Shown in pieces: positions 44,417 to 52,972 of a stretch of DNA of 64,000 nucleotides (position 1 is the first letter of the stretch; each line of letters opens with the position of its first letter). A program made the position numbers and the translations under genes. Source of the stretch: CAIKMD01 sp036501365 (GTDB taxonomy: Bacteria; Pseudomonadota; Alphaproteobacteria; ATCC43930; CGMCC-115725); NCBI GenBank assembly GCA_036501365.1, contig DASYAL010000087.1, positions 181,676 through 245,675 on the forward strand, written 5' to 3'. The notes below the pieces were generated by a model. That model made no database searches and was not told where the DNA came from. It saw only the letters and a list, made by a program, of their open reading frames with translations.

Positions 44417-44896
44417 ATGCAATCCGCCTATCTCGACCTAATCGCTCTCGTCGAGCGCCTTCACCGGCAGTTCCTCGAAGTGGTGAAGTTGGAGCTCGAT
44501 TCCAACAACGTGCACGACATCAACAACGTGCAGGCGATGATCCTCTACAACATCGGCGACCTCGAGATGACGGTCGGCGAGTTGACGCTGCGCGGCTGCT
44601 ATCTCGGCTCGAACGTCTCCTACAACGTCAAGAAGATGCTCGAGAACGGCTATATCGTGCAGGAGCGGTCGTCGCATGACCGCCGCTCGGTGCGCGTGCG
44701 TCTGTCGGAGAAGGGGATGGAGCTGCAGCAGAAGATGAAGCGCATGCACGAGCGGCACATGTCGTCGCTGTCGCAGGGCGTGGTGCAGGCCGACGACATG
44801 GTCGCGGCGCATCGCACGCTGCGCCGCCTCGAGCGCTTCTGGACCCACGCCGTCGAGCTCGGCGCGCGCGCCGCGGCTTTCCCGCCCGCCGCCTGA
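44417..44896 (+). CDS. MarR-family regulator, LdtR-like
   Basis: A 159-residue winged-helix protein. The dimerisation helix is YLDLIALVERLHRQFLEVVK. The central region QAMILYNIGDLEMTVGELTL and the recognition helix LGSNVSYNVKKMLENGYI are followed by the basic wing RSSHDRRSVRVRLSEKG. This closely resembles LdtR, a MarR regulator of alphaproteobacteria that controls an L,D-transpeptidase and stress genes. The start ATG 44417 has GAGGA 5 bases upstream and matches the family N-terminus. Its targets cannot be identified here; an intrinsic terminator follows it. Confidence 0.85.
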   Translation: MQSAYLDLIALVERLHRQFLEVVKLELDSNNVHDINNVQAMILYNIGDLEMTVGELTLRGCYLGSNVSYNVKKMLENGYIVQERSSHDRRSVRVRLSEKGMELQQKMKRMHERHMSSLSQGVVQADDMVAAHRTLRRLERFWTHAVELGARAAAFPPAA

Positions 44897-44955
44897 TCCC
44901 GTTCTTGCCCTTGGTCTTGCGCGCGGGCGTTGGTGCGGCCGCGCGCAGGGCCTGA

Positions 44956-44995
44956 AAAGCGCCGGTAGCCGCAAGGTTGCCGGCGCTTTGCTTTT
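44956..44995 (+). terminator. intrinsic terminator after the MarR-type gene
   Basis: AAAGCGCCGG (44956-44965) and CCGGCGCTTT (44980-44989) form a perfect ten-pair stem around a 14-base loop, followed by GC and TTTT. It lies 60 bases after the regulator stop and separates it from the NRAMP-like gene. The A-rich left flank would also allow function on the opposite strand. Confidence 0.8.
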
Positions 44996-45070
44996 GACCG
45001 AAATCGGTTTATTGAACCATCAGCGCGGCTGCGCCGTTATGCCGTGCGGATCAACCACACCGGCCATTCC

Positions 45071-46342
45071 ATGTCTGGCGAAACGGCACCTTCATCGACG
45101 CGCCGGGTGCTTCAGATTCTTGGGCCGGGCCTGATCACGGGCGCTTCCGACGACGATCCAAGCGGCATCGCGACCTATTCCCAGGTCGGCGCCCAGTTCG
45201 GCTTCGCGATGGGCTGGGTCATGCTGTTCAGCTTTCCCTTGATGTGCGCAATCCAGGAGACCAGCGCGCGCATCGGCCGCGCGACCGGCGAGGGAATCGC
45301 TGGGAATATCCGGCGGCATTATCCGCTATGGCTGCTGCGCGGCATCGTCGTGTTGTTGCTCATCGCGAACACCATCAATCTCGGCGCCGATCTCGGCGCG
45401 ATGGGCAGCGTCGTAACCATGCTCGTCGGCGGGCCGGCGCTGCTCTATGCGGTGGCGTTCGGTGTATTCTGTGCGGTCCTGGAGATCTACTGCGGATACA
45501 AACGCTATGTGGGCACCCTCAAATGGATCACGGTGACGCTTTTCGCCTATGTCGCGACGGCGCTGACGATCCGGATTCCCTGGCGCGACGTCGCCTATCA
45601 GACTCTCGTTCCGTCGCTGCATTTCGAGACGTCCTACATCGTCGCGATCGTCGCCGTGCTGGGCACGACGATCAGCCCCTATCTGTTCTTCTGGCAATCT
45701 TCGCAGGAGGCCGAGGACGTCCGCGAAGACCCTGCGGCCAAGCCGTTGAAGCGCGCGCCGAAGCAGGCGCCGGCTGAGTTTCGCCGCATCCGCATCGACA
45801 CCTATCTCGGTATGTTCCTCTCCAACGCCGTCGGCTGGTTCATCATAGTCACCGTCGCAGCAACCTTGCATGCGCATGGGATCAAGACCATCGACACCGC
45901 CTCGCAAGCGGCCGAAGCGCTGCGGCCGATCGCCGGGCCTTTCGCCTTTCTGCTTTTCGCTCTCGGCATCATCGGCACCGGCCTCTTGGCGGTGCCGATC
46001 CTCGCGGGCTCGGCGGCCTACGCGCTTGCCGAGGCGCTCGAATGGCCGTCGGGCCTCGCGCGCAAGCCCAAGGCCGCCAAGGCCTTCTACGGCACCATCA
46101 CGGTCGCGACCGGCCTCGGCATGCTGCTCAACCTCCTGCCAATCAATCCGATTAAGGCGCTGTTCTGGACCGCGGTGATCAATGGCCTGGTCGCAGTCCC
46201 GATCATGGTCATGACCATGATCATGGCCGGGCAGAAACGCGTCATGGGCCGCTTTACCCTGCCGCGGCCGCTCGCGATCCTCGGCTGGATCGCGACCGTC
46301 GTGATGGTCGCGGTCGTCGTGGCGATGTTCGCGACGTGGTAA
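45071..46342 (+). CDS. NRAMP-family divalent metal transporter, NRMT (Mg-type) site
   Basis: A 423-residue membrane protein with about eleven hydrophobic helices in the LeuT-like NRAMP fold. TM1 carries SDDDPSGIATYSQ, with Asp29-Pro-Ser-Gly32 in place of canonical DPGN. The TM6 site reads GTTISPYLFFWQS in place of the MPH-containing motif, so the conserved Asn and Met of Mn/Fe carriers are replaced (by Gly and Ser). Loss of Asn and Met characterises the NRAMP-related magnesium transporters. The carrier therefore more likely moves Mg2+ (or Mn2+) than iron; this is inference. ATG 45071 was chosen over GTG 45044. Confidence 0.82.
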   Translation: MSGETAPSSTRRVLQILGPGLITGASDDDPSGIATYSQVGAQFGFAMGWVMLFSFPLMCAIQETSARIGRATGEGIAGNIRRHYPLWLLRGIVVLLLIANTINLGADLGAMGSVVTMLVGGPALLYAVAFGVFCAVLEIYCGYKRYVGTLKWITVTLFAYVATALTIRIPWRDVAYQTLVPSLHFETSYIVAIVAVLGTTISPYLFFWQSSQEAEDVREDPAAKPLKRAPKQAPAEFRRIRIDTYLGMFLSNAVGWFIIVTVAATLHAHGIKTIDTASQAAEALRPIAGPFAFLLFALGIIGTGLLAVPILAGSAAYALAEALEWPSGLARKPKAAKAFYGTITVATGLGMLLNLLPINPIKALFWTAVINGLVAVPIMVMTMIMAGQKRVMGRFTLPRPLAILGWIATVVMVAVVVAMFATW

Positions 46343-46370
46343 GCTCGGCCTCCGAACAGGGGGGAAGCAA

Positions 46371-47393
46371 ATGACGGATCGGCGACGTATCGCCCACACA
46401 GCGCGGGCCGCGCTCTTTTGCTTCTCGCTGCTGCTGGCGCCTCTCGCGGCGCGTGCCGAAAGCGACAGCACCACCTTATCGCTGCCGGGCGAAGGTGTGA
46501 CCTTCTTGCCGATCTACGCGGCCCAGGATGCGCATCTTTTCGAGCAACAGGGCCTCGCCGTGAAGACGGTCTTTCTTCCCGGTGTCGGCACGACCAACGC
46601 GGTGATCTCGGGCGCGGTCGATTTCGGCATCTCGAACGGCGTGTCACTGACGCGCGCCGCGGCGCATGGCCAGAACCTCCTGGCGATCGCCAACATGAGC
46701 GACCGGCCAGGCTGGACGCTCGTGATGCGCAAGGATGTCGTCGACGCGTCGGGTATCGCCTTGAAGGCGCCGCTCAAAGAGCGCATGCAGATTCTCAAGG
46801 GCCACACTTTCGCGATCGACACGGTCGGCTCGCTCGCGCACGCCTATCTCCGCGTGCTCGAGAAGGTGGGCGGCATCGATCCGAACGTGGTTCCGATCAC
46901 GCCGACCCAGCCGCAGGACGCGATTGCGGTCATGGAGCGCAAGGCGATCGACGGCTATGTCGGCAATGCGCCGTTTAGCGAGATGGGCGTGATCGTCGCG
47001 GGCGGCGTGGCGGTGGCGAGCGCGCTCGCGAACGAGCCGCCCGGACTCTATCCGATTGCGCTGACCATGCTGATGACCCGGCCGCAATTCTGCGCCCAGC
47101 GTCGCGATACCTGCCTGCGCATGGGCCATGCCATGGCAACGGCGCTCAACTTCGTCCGCGACAACCGCAAAGAAGCCTATGCGATCCTCAAAGCGCATTA
47201 CAGCGCGCTCGACGATAAGCTCTTGACCACGGTATTCGACGACTTCGAGGATCACCTGCTCGCGCAGTCGCCCGCGATCGCCGAGGCCGCGATCGCCAAT
47301 TCCGAGCGCATGAATATCGAGGCAGGGCTGATGAAGCCCGAGGACGCGCGCAAGTCCTACAAAGAGCTTTTCACCGACGAATACGTGCGCTAG
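46371..47393 (+). CDS. ABC transporter substrate-binding protein, NMT1/SsuA type
   Basis: A 340-residue exported binding protein. The signal peptide runs RRRIAHTARAALFCFSLLLA with cleavage near ARAE at about residue 30. The mature part has FLPIYAAQDAHLFEQQGL, GAVDFGISNGVSLTRAA and a second domain beginning HTFAIDTVGSLAHAYLRVL, matching nitrate/sulfonate/aromatic precursor binding proteins. No permease or ATPase neighbours it. Its proximity to the ring dioxygenase genes on the opposite strand suggests it may bind an aromatic carboxylate or related substrate, which is inference. Confidence 0.85.
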   Translation: MTDRRRIAHTARAALFCFSLLLAPLAARAESDSTTLSLPGEGVTFLPIYAAQDAHLFEQQGLAVKTVFLPGVGTTNAVISGAVDFGISNGVSLTRAAAHGQNLLAIANMSDRPGWTLVMRKDVVDASGIALKAPLKERMQILKGHTFAIDTVGSLAHAYLRVLEKVGGIDPNVVPITPTQPQDAIAVMERKAIDGYVGNAPFSEMGVIVAGGVAVASALANEPPGLYPIALTMLMTRPQFCAQRRDTCLRMGHAMATALNFVRDNRKEAYAILKAHYSALDDKLLTTVFDDFEDHLLAQSPAIAEAAIANSERMNIEAGLMKPEDARKSYKELFTDEYVR

Positions 47394-47406
47394 CCCGCTG
47401 CTCCCC

Positions 47407-47715
47407 TCAGACCTCACGCGTGTCGAAGATCAGCATATCGGCACCGCCGCTGGCGAAGCTCCGCACGTCGGCAGCTGCGGCCTGACCTTCGGAGCTCGCG
47501 AAGGCTTTTTGGATCGCGGCTGGATTGTCGAAATGCAAGGTCGCGATTAGATGGAAGCCGGACGGCCCGGCCGGTGTCGCGATTGGTCCGCGGCTGAGCT
47601 CGAATTTGCGCAAGCCCGGGATCTTCTTCGCCAGCGGGATATGTTTTTCCGTATAGTGCTTGTCGAATGCGGCCGCGTCTTTGGGCGTCTTGTACATCAC
47701 CACCAACCGTGCCAT
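47407..47715 (-). CDS. EthD-domain (dimeric alpha-beta barrel) protein
   Basis: A 102-residue protein with the EthD fold markers LVVMYKTPKDAAAFDKHYTE, HIPLAKKIPGLRKFELSRG and GFHLIATLHFDNPAAIQKA. EthD-like proteins occur in many degradation operons, where a few act as cyclases, decarboxylases or isomerases and others have no known activity. It starts at ATG 47715 with AGGAGAG 8 bases upstream, 29 bases after the dioxygenase beta-subunit stop, so it belongs to that operon. Confidence 0.87.
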   Translation of the reverse strand: MARLVVMYKTPKDAAAFDKHYTEKHIPLAKKIPGLRKFELSRGPIATPAGPSGFHLIATLHFDNPAAIQKAFASSEGQAAAADVRSFASGGADMLIFDTREV

Positions 47716-47744
47716 GCGAACCACTCTCCTCTTGGGTTAGCAAA

Positions 47745-48242
47745 TCAGACGATAATGCTCATCACGCCCTGCGGGCGTAGCGTGTCCTGCGCCAGGATCA
47801 CGATACGCTCGGCGATCTTGAAGCTCGCGCCGCGTCGCACGAGCTTGTAGCGATACTGCCCGACATAGGTGCTGATACGTTCCATGCGGCAGCGCTGGAT
47901 GTGGAAGTTCGCCGTCGCGCGGACGATGTCGCCCTCGGTGGCGGTCACGCGGACATTGGTGATCAGGCGGCGCGTCAGCGAGCGCGGATTCTCGGCCCAG
48001 GCGGTGTCGCCCAAGAGCTGCCGCGCCCGCGATTGGATCCGAGGCAAGTCCTCGGCGACGAGGAAGACGCTGTTGTCGGGATCGCGCGTCGGATCGTCGA
48101 GCGCAGGAATGCGGCTGATGGCGTCCTCGGTGAAAAGCGCGGTCCATTCCTCGAGGCGCCAGCTGTCGAGCAGCTCGGCTTCCTCGTAGAGGAACGTCTC
48201 GATTTCGCCCCGCAGCGCGGCGGCTTCGGCCGGCAACGGCAT
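47745..48242 (-). CDS. aromatic-ring-hydroxylating dioxygenase beta subunit
   Basis: A 165-residue cone-shaped structural subunit of the SnoaL/NTF2-like type (IETFLYEEAELLDSWRLEEW; NVRVTATEGDIVRATANFHI; YVGQYRYKLVRRG). Beta subunits stabilise the alpha3beta3 oxygenase. It overlaps the alpha-subunit stop by one base, as ATGA, so the pair is translationally coupled. The substrate is usually set by the alpha subunit. Confidence 0.9.
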   Translation of the reverse strand: MPLPAEAAALRGEIETFLYEEAELLDSWRLEEWTALFTEDAISRIPALDDPTRDPDNSVFLVAEDLPRIQSRARQLLGDTAWAENPRSLTRRLITNVRVTATEGDIVRATANFHIQRCRMERISTYVGQYRYKLVRRGASFKIAERIVILAQDTLRPQGVMSIIV

Positions 48243-49492
48243 CACGCGGCGCTTTCGCCGATCAGTTCGCGCCAGCGCCGCCAGAAGGCGCGCATCTGCG
48301 CTTCGTCGTCGGGCCGGGGCGCCGAACTTCCCATGCCGCGGGAGCACTCGATCATGGCGCCCTCGGGCAGCGTGGCGCAATTCTTCTGGATCAGCTCCAT
48401 CACCTCGTTGTCATCGGGCGTCGCGAAGCCGGCGGGACCGAGGAAGGAGAGATAGATATCGAGGCGCTGCTTGCGCACGGCCGGGTCGTCCACCGCCGGC
48501 ATGAGCGGATAGCCCGTTACTTCGGCATGATCGGGCGCGAGCGGAAAGCACGTCCGGATAACGCGACGCTGCTCGATGAAGAGCGTGTTCGGGAACAGGA
48601 CCAGCGTCCGCGTATAGTCGAGCATCCGGTCGGCGCGCGCCGCGCCGAATTTTGCCTGCCAGGCCTTGCGCTTCGCCGCGTCGGCGACGCCGCTGAACTT
48701 GCGGTATTCGATGACGGCGTGGCCGTTGCCGAGCCCCTTGGGGCTCATCGCGCCGTTATTCATGGTGCGTGGATCGGGCGTGGCGAGGCCGAGCACGCGC
48801 GGTAAATAGTCGTGCATGAAGCGACTGTGGGTCGAATTCAGGTGATAGATGTCGACCGTGTTCTCCATCAGCATCTTCCAGTTGGCGCGCATCGAATACT
48901 CGTGCGCGCCGGGCAGGATGACGCTGCCGTCCTCGTCCTGGTCGAGGATCATGTCGAGATAGTCGCGCGCCTCGGCGAGGTAATCGACCAGCGGCACGGT
49001 CTCGCGGCTGAAGCAGGCGAAGAGCCAGCCGCGATACGCTTCGGCGCGGACCTCGTAGAGGCCCATCTCGCTCTGCGCGAAGCCGGGACCGTAGGATTCC
49101 TTCTCGGGAACGCCGATCAGCCGGCCGGCATTGTCGTAGGTCCAGTAATGATAGAAGCAGGTGAAGTTCTTCGCCGTGCCGCTGCGTTCGCGGCACACCA
49201 TGGTGCCGCGGTGACGGCAGCTATTGTGGAAGAGCCGGACCTTGCCGTCCGCGCCGCGCACGATGAGGAGAGGCCGGCCGCCGACGCGCCGGGTGAGGAA
49301 GTCGCCGGCGTTCGGTACCTCGCTCTCATGCGCCGCATAGAGCCAGCAGTGGCCGAAGATGCGCTGCTGCTCGCTGTCGAACAGCTCGGGGTCGCTGTAG
49401 ACCTTTGGGCTGAAGCGAAAGATGCCTGCAGCCTCGTCTTCGACAAAGAGGGATTCGACACTATTCCGGTGATGCGGTGTCAGCGTGTCCAT
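48242..49492 (-). CDS. aromatic-ring-hydroxylating dioxygenase alpha subunit (Rieske)
   Basis: A 416-residue catalytic subunit. Rieske [2Fe-2S] ligands are Cys92/His94 and Cys112/His115 (SCRHRG, CFYHYW). The mononuclear iron triad is Asp214, His217 and His222 (VDIYHLNSTH). The domain order matches benzoate/anthranilate/salicylate-type dioxygenases. It would add O2 across or next to a ring carboxylate, but the substrate is unknown. No ferredoxin or reductase gene flanks it. It lies in an operon with the beta subunit and EthD protein, 18 bases from an acyl-CoA dehydrogenase on the same strand. Confidence 0.92.
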   Translation of the reverse strand: MDTLTPHHRNSVESLFVEDEAAGIFRFSPKVYSDPELFDSEQQRIFGHCWLYAAHESEVPNAGDFLTRRVGGRPLLIVRGADGKVRLFHNSCRHRGTMVCRERSGTAKNFTCFYHYWTYDNAGRLIGVPEKESYGPGFAQSEMGLYEVRAEAYRGWLFACFSRETVPLVDYLAEARDYLDMILDQDEDGSVILPGAHEYSMRANWKMLMENTVDIYHLNSTHSRFMHDYLPRVLGLATPDPRTMNNGAMSPKGLGNGHAVIEYRKFSGVADAAKRKAWQAKFGAARADRMLDYTRTLVLFPNTLFIEQRRVIRTCFPLAPDHAEVTGYPLMPAVDDPAVRKQRLDIYLSFLGPAGFATPDDNEVMELIQKNCATLPEGAMIECSRGMGSSAPRPDDEAQMRAFWRRWRELIGESAA

Positions 49493-49510
49493 GGTCCCTC
49501 CAATCCCTTC

Positions 49511-50716
49511 TCAGAAGGCGGCAAGTCCTGTCTGTGCGCGGCCGAGAATGAGGGCATGGATATCGTGCGTGCCCTCATAGGTGTTGACCGTCTCGAGATT
49601 CAGCATGTGACGGATGACGGGATATTCGTCAACGATGCCGTTGCCGCCATGCATGTCGCGCGCGGCGCGGGCGATGTCGAGCGACTTGCCGGTCGAGTTA
49701 CGCTTCAAGATCGACACCATCTCGGGCGTCGCCTTGCCCTGGTCCTTCAGGCGCCCGAGGCGCAAGCACGCATGCAGGCCGAGAGTGATCTCGGTCATCA
49801 TGTCGGCGAGCTTCCGTTGCACGAGCTGTGTTCCCGCCAGCGGCTTGCCGAAGGCCTGACGCGAGAGGGTGTAGTCGCGCGCCGCATGCCAACATGATTC
49901 CGCCGCGCCGAGCGCGCCCCAGGCGATGCCGTAGCGCGCATTGTCGAGGCAGGTGAACGGACCGCGCAGCCCCGTGATGCCGGGGAAGATATTCGCTTCG
50001 GGCACGAACACGTCCTGCATCACGATCTCGCCGGTGACCGATGCGCGCAGGCTGAACTTGCCCTCGATCTTCGGCGTCGAAAGGCCTTTCATGCCGCGCT
50101 CCAGGATGAAGCCGCGGATCACATCGTCGAGCTTCGCCCAGACCACCATCACATCGGCGACCGGCGAGTTGCTGATCCACATCTTGTTGCCGGTGACGAC
50201 GTAGCCGCCATCGACCTTCTTCGCCCGGCTCTTGAGCCCGCCGGCATCCGAGCCGTGATCGGGCTCGGTCAGGCCGAAGCAGCCGATCATCTCCCCGGTC
50301 GCGAGCTTCGGCAGGTATTTCTGCTTCTGCTCCTCGGTGCCGAAATCGTTGATCGGCCCCATCACCAGCGAGGATTGCACGCTGAGGGTCGAGCGATAGC
50401 CGCTATCGACGCGCTCGATCTCGCGCGCGACGAGGCCGTAGCAAACATAGTTCACGCCGGCGCAGCCATAGCCCGAAATGGTCGAGCCGAGGAAGCCGAG
50501 CTTGCCCATCTCGGGCATGATCTCGCCGTCGAAGCGCTCTTCGCGGAAGGCCGATTTGACCCGTGGCAGGAGCTTGGCCTGGGCATAGGCACGGGCGCTG
50601 TCACGCACCATTCTCTCTTCGTCCGACAGCTCGTCCTCCAGCAGGAGCGGGTCCTGCCAGTTGAAGCTGGGGCGTTCTCCTGAGCGCTTGTCGAAGGGGC
50701 GCGGTGCGGTCGCCAT
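49511..50716 (-). CDS. gcdH: glutaryl-CoA dehydrogenase-like acyl-CoA dehydrogenase
   Basis: A 401-residue acyl-CoA dehydrogenase with the long N-terminal segment and FNWQDPLLLEDELSDEE characteristic of GcdH. FAD loop IGCFGLTEPDHGSD and KMWISNSPVADVMVVWAK follow. The catalytic Glu381 is in NTYEGTHDIHALILGRAQTG, the GCDH signature. It oxidatively decarboxylates glutaryl-CoA to crotonyl-CoA, linking lysine, tryptophan and aromatic degradation to beta-oxidation. It is transcribed before the ring dioxygenase genes on the same strand. The symbol is given because of the signature, not experimental proof. Confidence 0.87.
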   Translation of the reverse strand: MATAPRPFDKRSGERPSFNWQDPLLLEDELSDEERMVRDSARAYAQAKLLPRVKSAFREERFDGEIMPEMGKLGFLGSTISGYGCAGVNYVCYGLVAREIERVDSGYRSTLSVQSSLVMGPINDFGTEEQKQKYLPKLATGEMIGCFGLTEPDHGSDAGGLKSRAKKVDGGYVVTGNKMWISNSPVADVMVVWAKLDDVIRGFILERGMKGLSTPKIEGKFSLRASVTGEIVMQDVFVPEANIFPGITGLRGPFTCLDNARYGIAWGALGAAESCWHAARDYTLSRQAFGKPLAGTQLVQRKLADMMTEITLGLHACLRLGRLKDQGKATPEMVSILKRNSTGKSLDIARAARDMHGGNGIVDEYPVIRHMLNLETVNTYEGTHDIHALILGRAQTGLAAF

Positions 50717-50760
50717 CTTCTTTAACTCCTGTTTACCTTTGGCGGCGCTATTTTAGCGGC

Positions 50761-50946
50761 ATGGTCGAAGAGCGCGAGGTCATCTTCGAATTTATCCGGG
50801 TCGGTGCGGCCCTCAAGGTCACGGCGGTCGATGCCGAGACCGGGATCGAGGCGTCGATCGTCGGCGATCCCAACGCCGACGAGGCGAGCCTGCGCCGAGT
50901 CGCCAAGCAGAAGCTCGATTACGTGATGAACCGGGGAAAGGCCTGA
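50761..50946 (+). CDS. small conserved protein, DUF6898-like (61 aa)
   Basis: A 61-residue protein: EREVIFEFIRVGAALKVTAV, DAETGIEASIVGDPNADEAS and LRRVAKQKLDYVMNR. I recognise the shape of the DUF6898 family of alphaproteobacteria, in which a short beta-hairpin half is followed by a C-terminal helix, but function is unknown. ATG 50761 is used; an extension back to 50704 overlaps the acyl-CoA dehydrogenase start region on the other strand. It is divergent from gcdH across 44 bases. Confidence 0.65.
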   Translation: MVEEREVIFEFIRVGAALKVTAVDAETGIEASIVGDPNADEASLRRVAKQKLDYVMNRGKA

Positions 50947-51011
50947 GCCGCGCCCGTCGCGACTTGCCGTAACGACCAACAACATCGACATAAACTCCAT
51001 CAGGTAAGGCG

Positions 51012-51969
51012 ATGGAGATCGGCATGCGGGTTTTTCTCGCCGGCGCAACCGGCGTCGTCGGCAGCAGCCTCCTGTCGCGGCTCGTCGCGGCGGGCCATTC
51101 CGTCGTGGGACAGACGCGGACGCCGGGAAAGGCAAAAACCATTCGCCGTCTCGGCGGCACGCCGGTCGTTGCCGACGGTCTCGACAGCGCCGCGCTCCGC
51201 AATGCGGTCATTGCCGCCCGGCCGGACGTGGTCATTCACGAAATGACAGGTCTCGGCGACGTGACCGACTATCGCCGCTTCGATCGGACCTTCGCGACCA
51301 CCAACCGTTTGCGCCGCGAAGATCTCGACACGCTTCTCGCGAGCGCGAAAGACCCGGTGCGCGCCGTTTCATCGCCCAGAGTTACTGTGGTTGGCCCTTT
51401 GCTCGGATCGGGGGTCTAGTGAAGGACGAAGATGCGCCGCTCGATCCCGATCCGCCGGCGGAGCTGAAAGCGATGCTCGACGCGATCCGATATCTCGAAC
51501 ATGCCGTGACGACGCCGAAGGGATCGAAGGCCTGGCGCTACGCTATGGCGCGTTTTACGGGCCTCGAACCGGAATGTTGAGCGAAGCGATGCTCCTGGAC
51601 GTACGTCGCCGCCGTTTTCCGCTTATCGGCGACGGCGGGGGCTGGTGGTCGTTTATCAATGTCGATGACGCGGCAACCGCCACGCTCGGCGCGGTCGAGA
51701 AGGGTGGCGTCGGGCTCTACAACATCGTCGACGACGATCCGGCGCCGGTGAGCGAGTGGTTGCCCGCCCTGGCGAGCATGCTCGGGGCGAAACCGCCGCT
51801 GCATGTGCCGAAACTTCTCGCGCGCATCATCGCCGGCGCGCATCTCGTCGTGATGACGACTGAGGCGCGCGCCGACAGCAACGCAAAAGCAAAGCGCGAG
51901 CTTTCATGGCGGCTGGCGCATCCTTTCTGGCAGGAAGGATTCCGCGAAATTCTGTCGCAGGCGCACTGA
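51012..51969 (+). pseudogene. NAD-dependent epimerase/dehydratase (SDR), frameshifted twice
   Basis: The open frame starts MRVFLAGATGVVGSSLLSRL, the Rossmann NAD motif GATGVVGS, and runs in frame to about 51360. The family continues in a different frame (RRFIAQSYCGWPFARIGGLV and LKAMLDAIRYLEHAVTTP), then after about 51510 in a third frame (GLALRYGAFYGPRTGML, FINVDDAATATLGAVEKGG, YNIVDDDPAPVSEW). Both shifts equal a single lost base (or two gained). The joined product would be a normal extended SDR of about 320 residues with the YxxxK region damaged. Either the gene is decaying or the assembly has errors. No start or function for the fragments separately is claimed. Confidence 0.8.
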
Positions 51970-51997
51970 AGAGCGGCAAAAAGGGAGAAGCGCGGCT

Positions 51998-52861
51998 CTA
52001 CGCCGGACGTAGCCGCCGCGCCTTGGCCGGCCAGAAGGTCGCCCGCGCCCAGCCGATGAGGGCGATCGTTGCGGTCGAGGCGAGCACCACCCAGGCGGGG
52101 CGGAGGCCGGTCTCGAGCGAGAGGTTGGCCTGAAGCACGAGGCCGATCGGCGCGCCCATCGCGATCCAGAAATAGACCGCCTCGCCGAGCGCAGTGAGCA
52201 ATCCGGCGGCGAGGCTGAGTCCCGCAACCGACCAAAGCGGCAGCTTGCCACGGCCCAGGCGCCAGCTCACGACGCGGCAGCCCATCAGCCAGAAGAAAAT
52301 ACCGGCCATTATCGTCGGCTGCCATTCGTCGAGCTTCGACTGCATGCAGAAATGGATGACCGCGAGCAGGCCGATGCCGTAGAGGATGCGATGGAGGCTT
52401 TGCCAGCGCCGGCCGCCCAGGCGGCGCTGCCAGCCGTCGGTCGAGGTGACGGCAAGGACGCACAGACCGGTAAGCGCGGTGAAGCCGATGGTGAGATAGA
52501 TGCGCAGGACGATCTCGGAGGCGACGGTGCCGAAGGCGAAGGCCTCGTCGGCGGTGTAGAGCGAGAGGTGGGTGAGGACGTAGACGCAGGCGGCGACCCC
52601 CACCATGCGGCGGACCTCGAGGAGCCTCGGCCATTGCAGCACGATTCGCGCCGGCGTGATCGTCAGCGAGATGAAGATCAGGCGGATGGTCCAGTCGCCG
52701 AACTGGTGGATCGCCTCGGTCAGGGGCCGCGCGCCGAGCCGGTCGAGCTGAAATGACACCGCGGTCCAGATGCCGGGGATGAAGAGGGCGAGGAAGACGC
52801 TGGCCTTCAGGGGCGAGAACCGGCCGCTGTAATCGAACCAGGGCAGCTTGCGGAAATTCAT
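51998..52861 (-). CDS. msrQ: MsrQ-like heme-binding membrane subunit (ferric reductase-like)
   Basis: A 287-residue membrane protein with about seven to eight helices. The first, FSPLKASVFLALFIPGIWTA, is followed by the MsrQ/YedZ heart: GDWTIRLIFISLTITPARIV, MVGVAACVYVLTHLSLYTAD (heme-ligand His in LTHL) and QSLHRILYGIGLLAVIHFCM (His residues in SLHRILY and AVIHF). MsrQ passes electrons from quinones to periplasmic methionine sulfoxide reductase MsrP. No msrP is adjacent, and the C-terminal extension of two or three further helices is longer than E. coli MsrQ (about 211). ATG 52861 (MNFRKLPWFDYSG) was chosen. Confidence 0.82.
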   Translation of the reverse strand: MNFRKLPWFDYSGRFSPLKASVFLALFIPGIWTAVSFQLDRLGARPLTEAIHQFGDWTIRLIFISLTITPARIVLQWPRLLEVRRMVGVAACVYVLTHLSLYTADEAFAFGTVASEIVLRIYLTIGFTALTGLCVLAVTSTDGWQRRLGGRRWQSLHRILYGIGLLAVIHFCMQSKLDEWQPTIMAGIFFWLMGCRVVSWRLGRGKLPLWSVAGLSLAAGLLTALGEAVYFWIAMGAPIGLVLQANLSLETGLRPAWVVLASTATIALIGWARATFWPAKARRLRPA

Positions 52862-52972
52862 GCGGGGTGGTTCTAGCGCGGGTCGGGATGAAAACCCATC
52901 ACGTTTCGGCGACGGCGCGGTTGAATCTGCGGCCTTGCCGCGCCGGTCGCCGCCGCATAATTTGGTCGCGCC

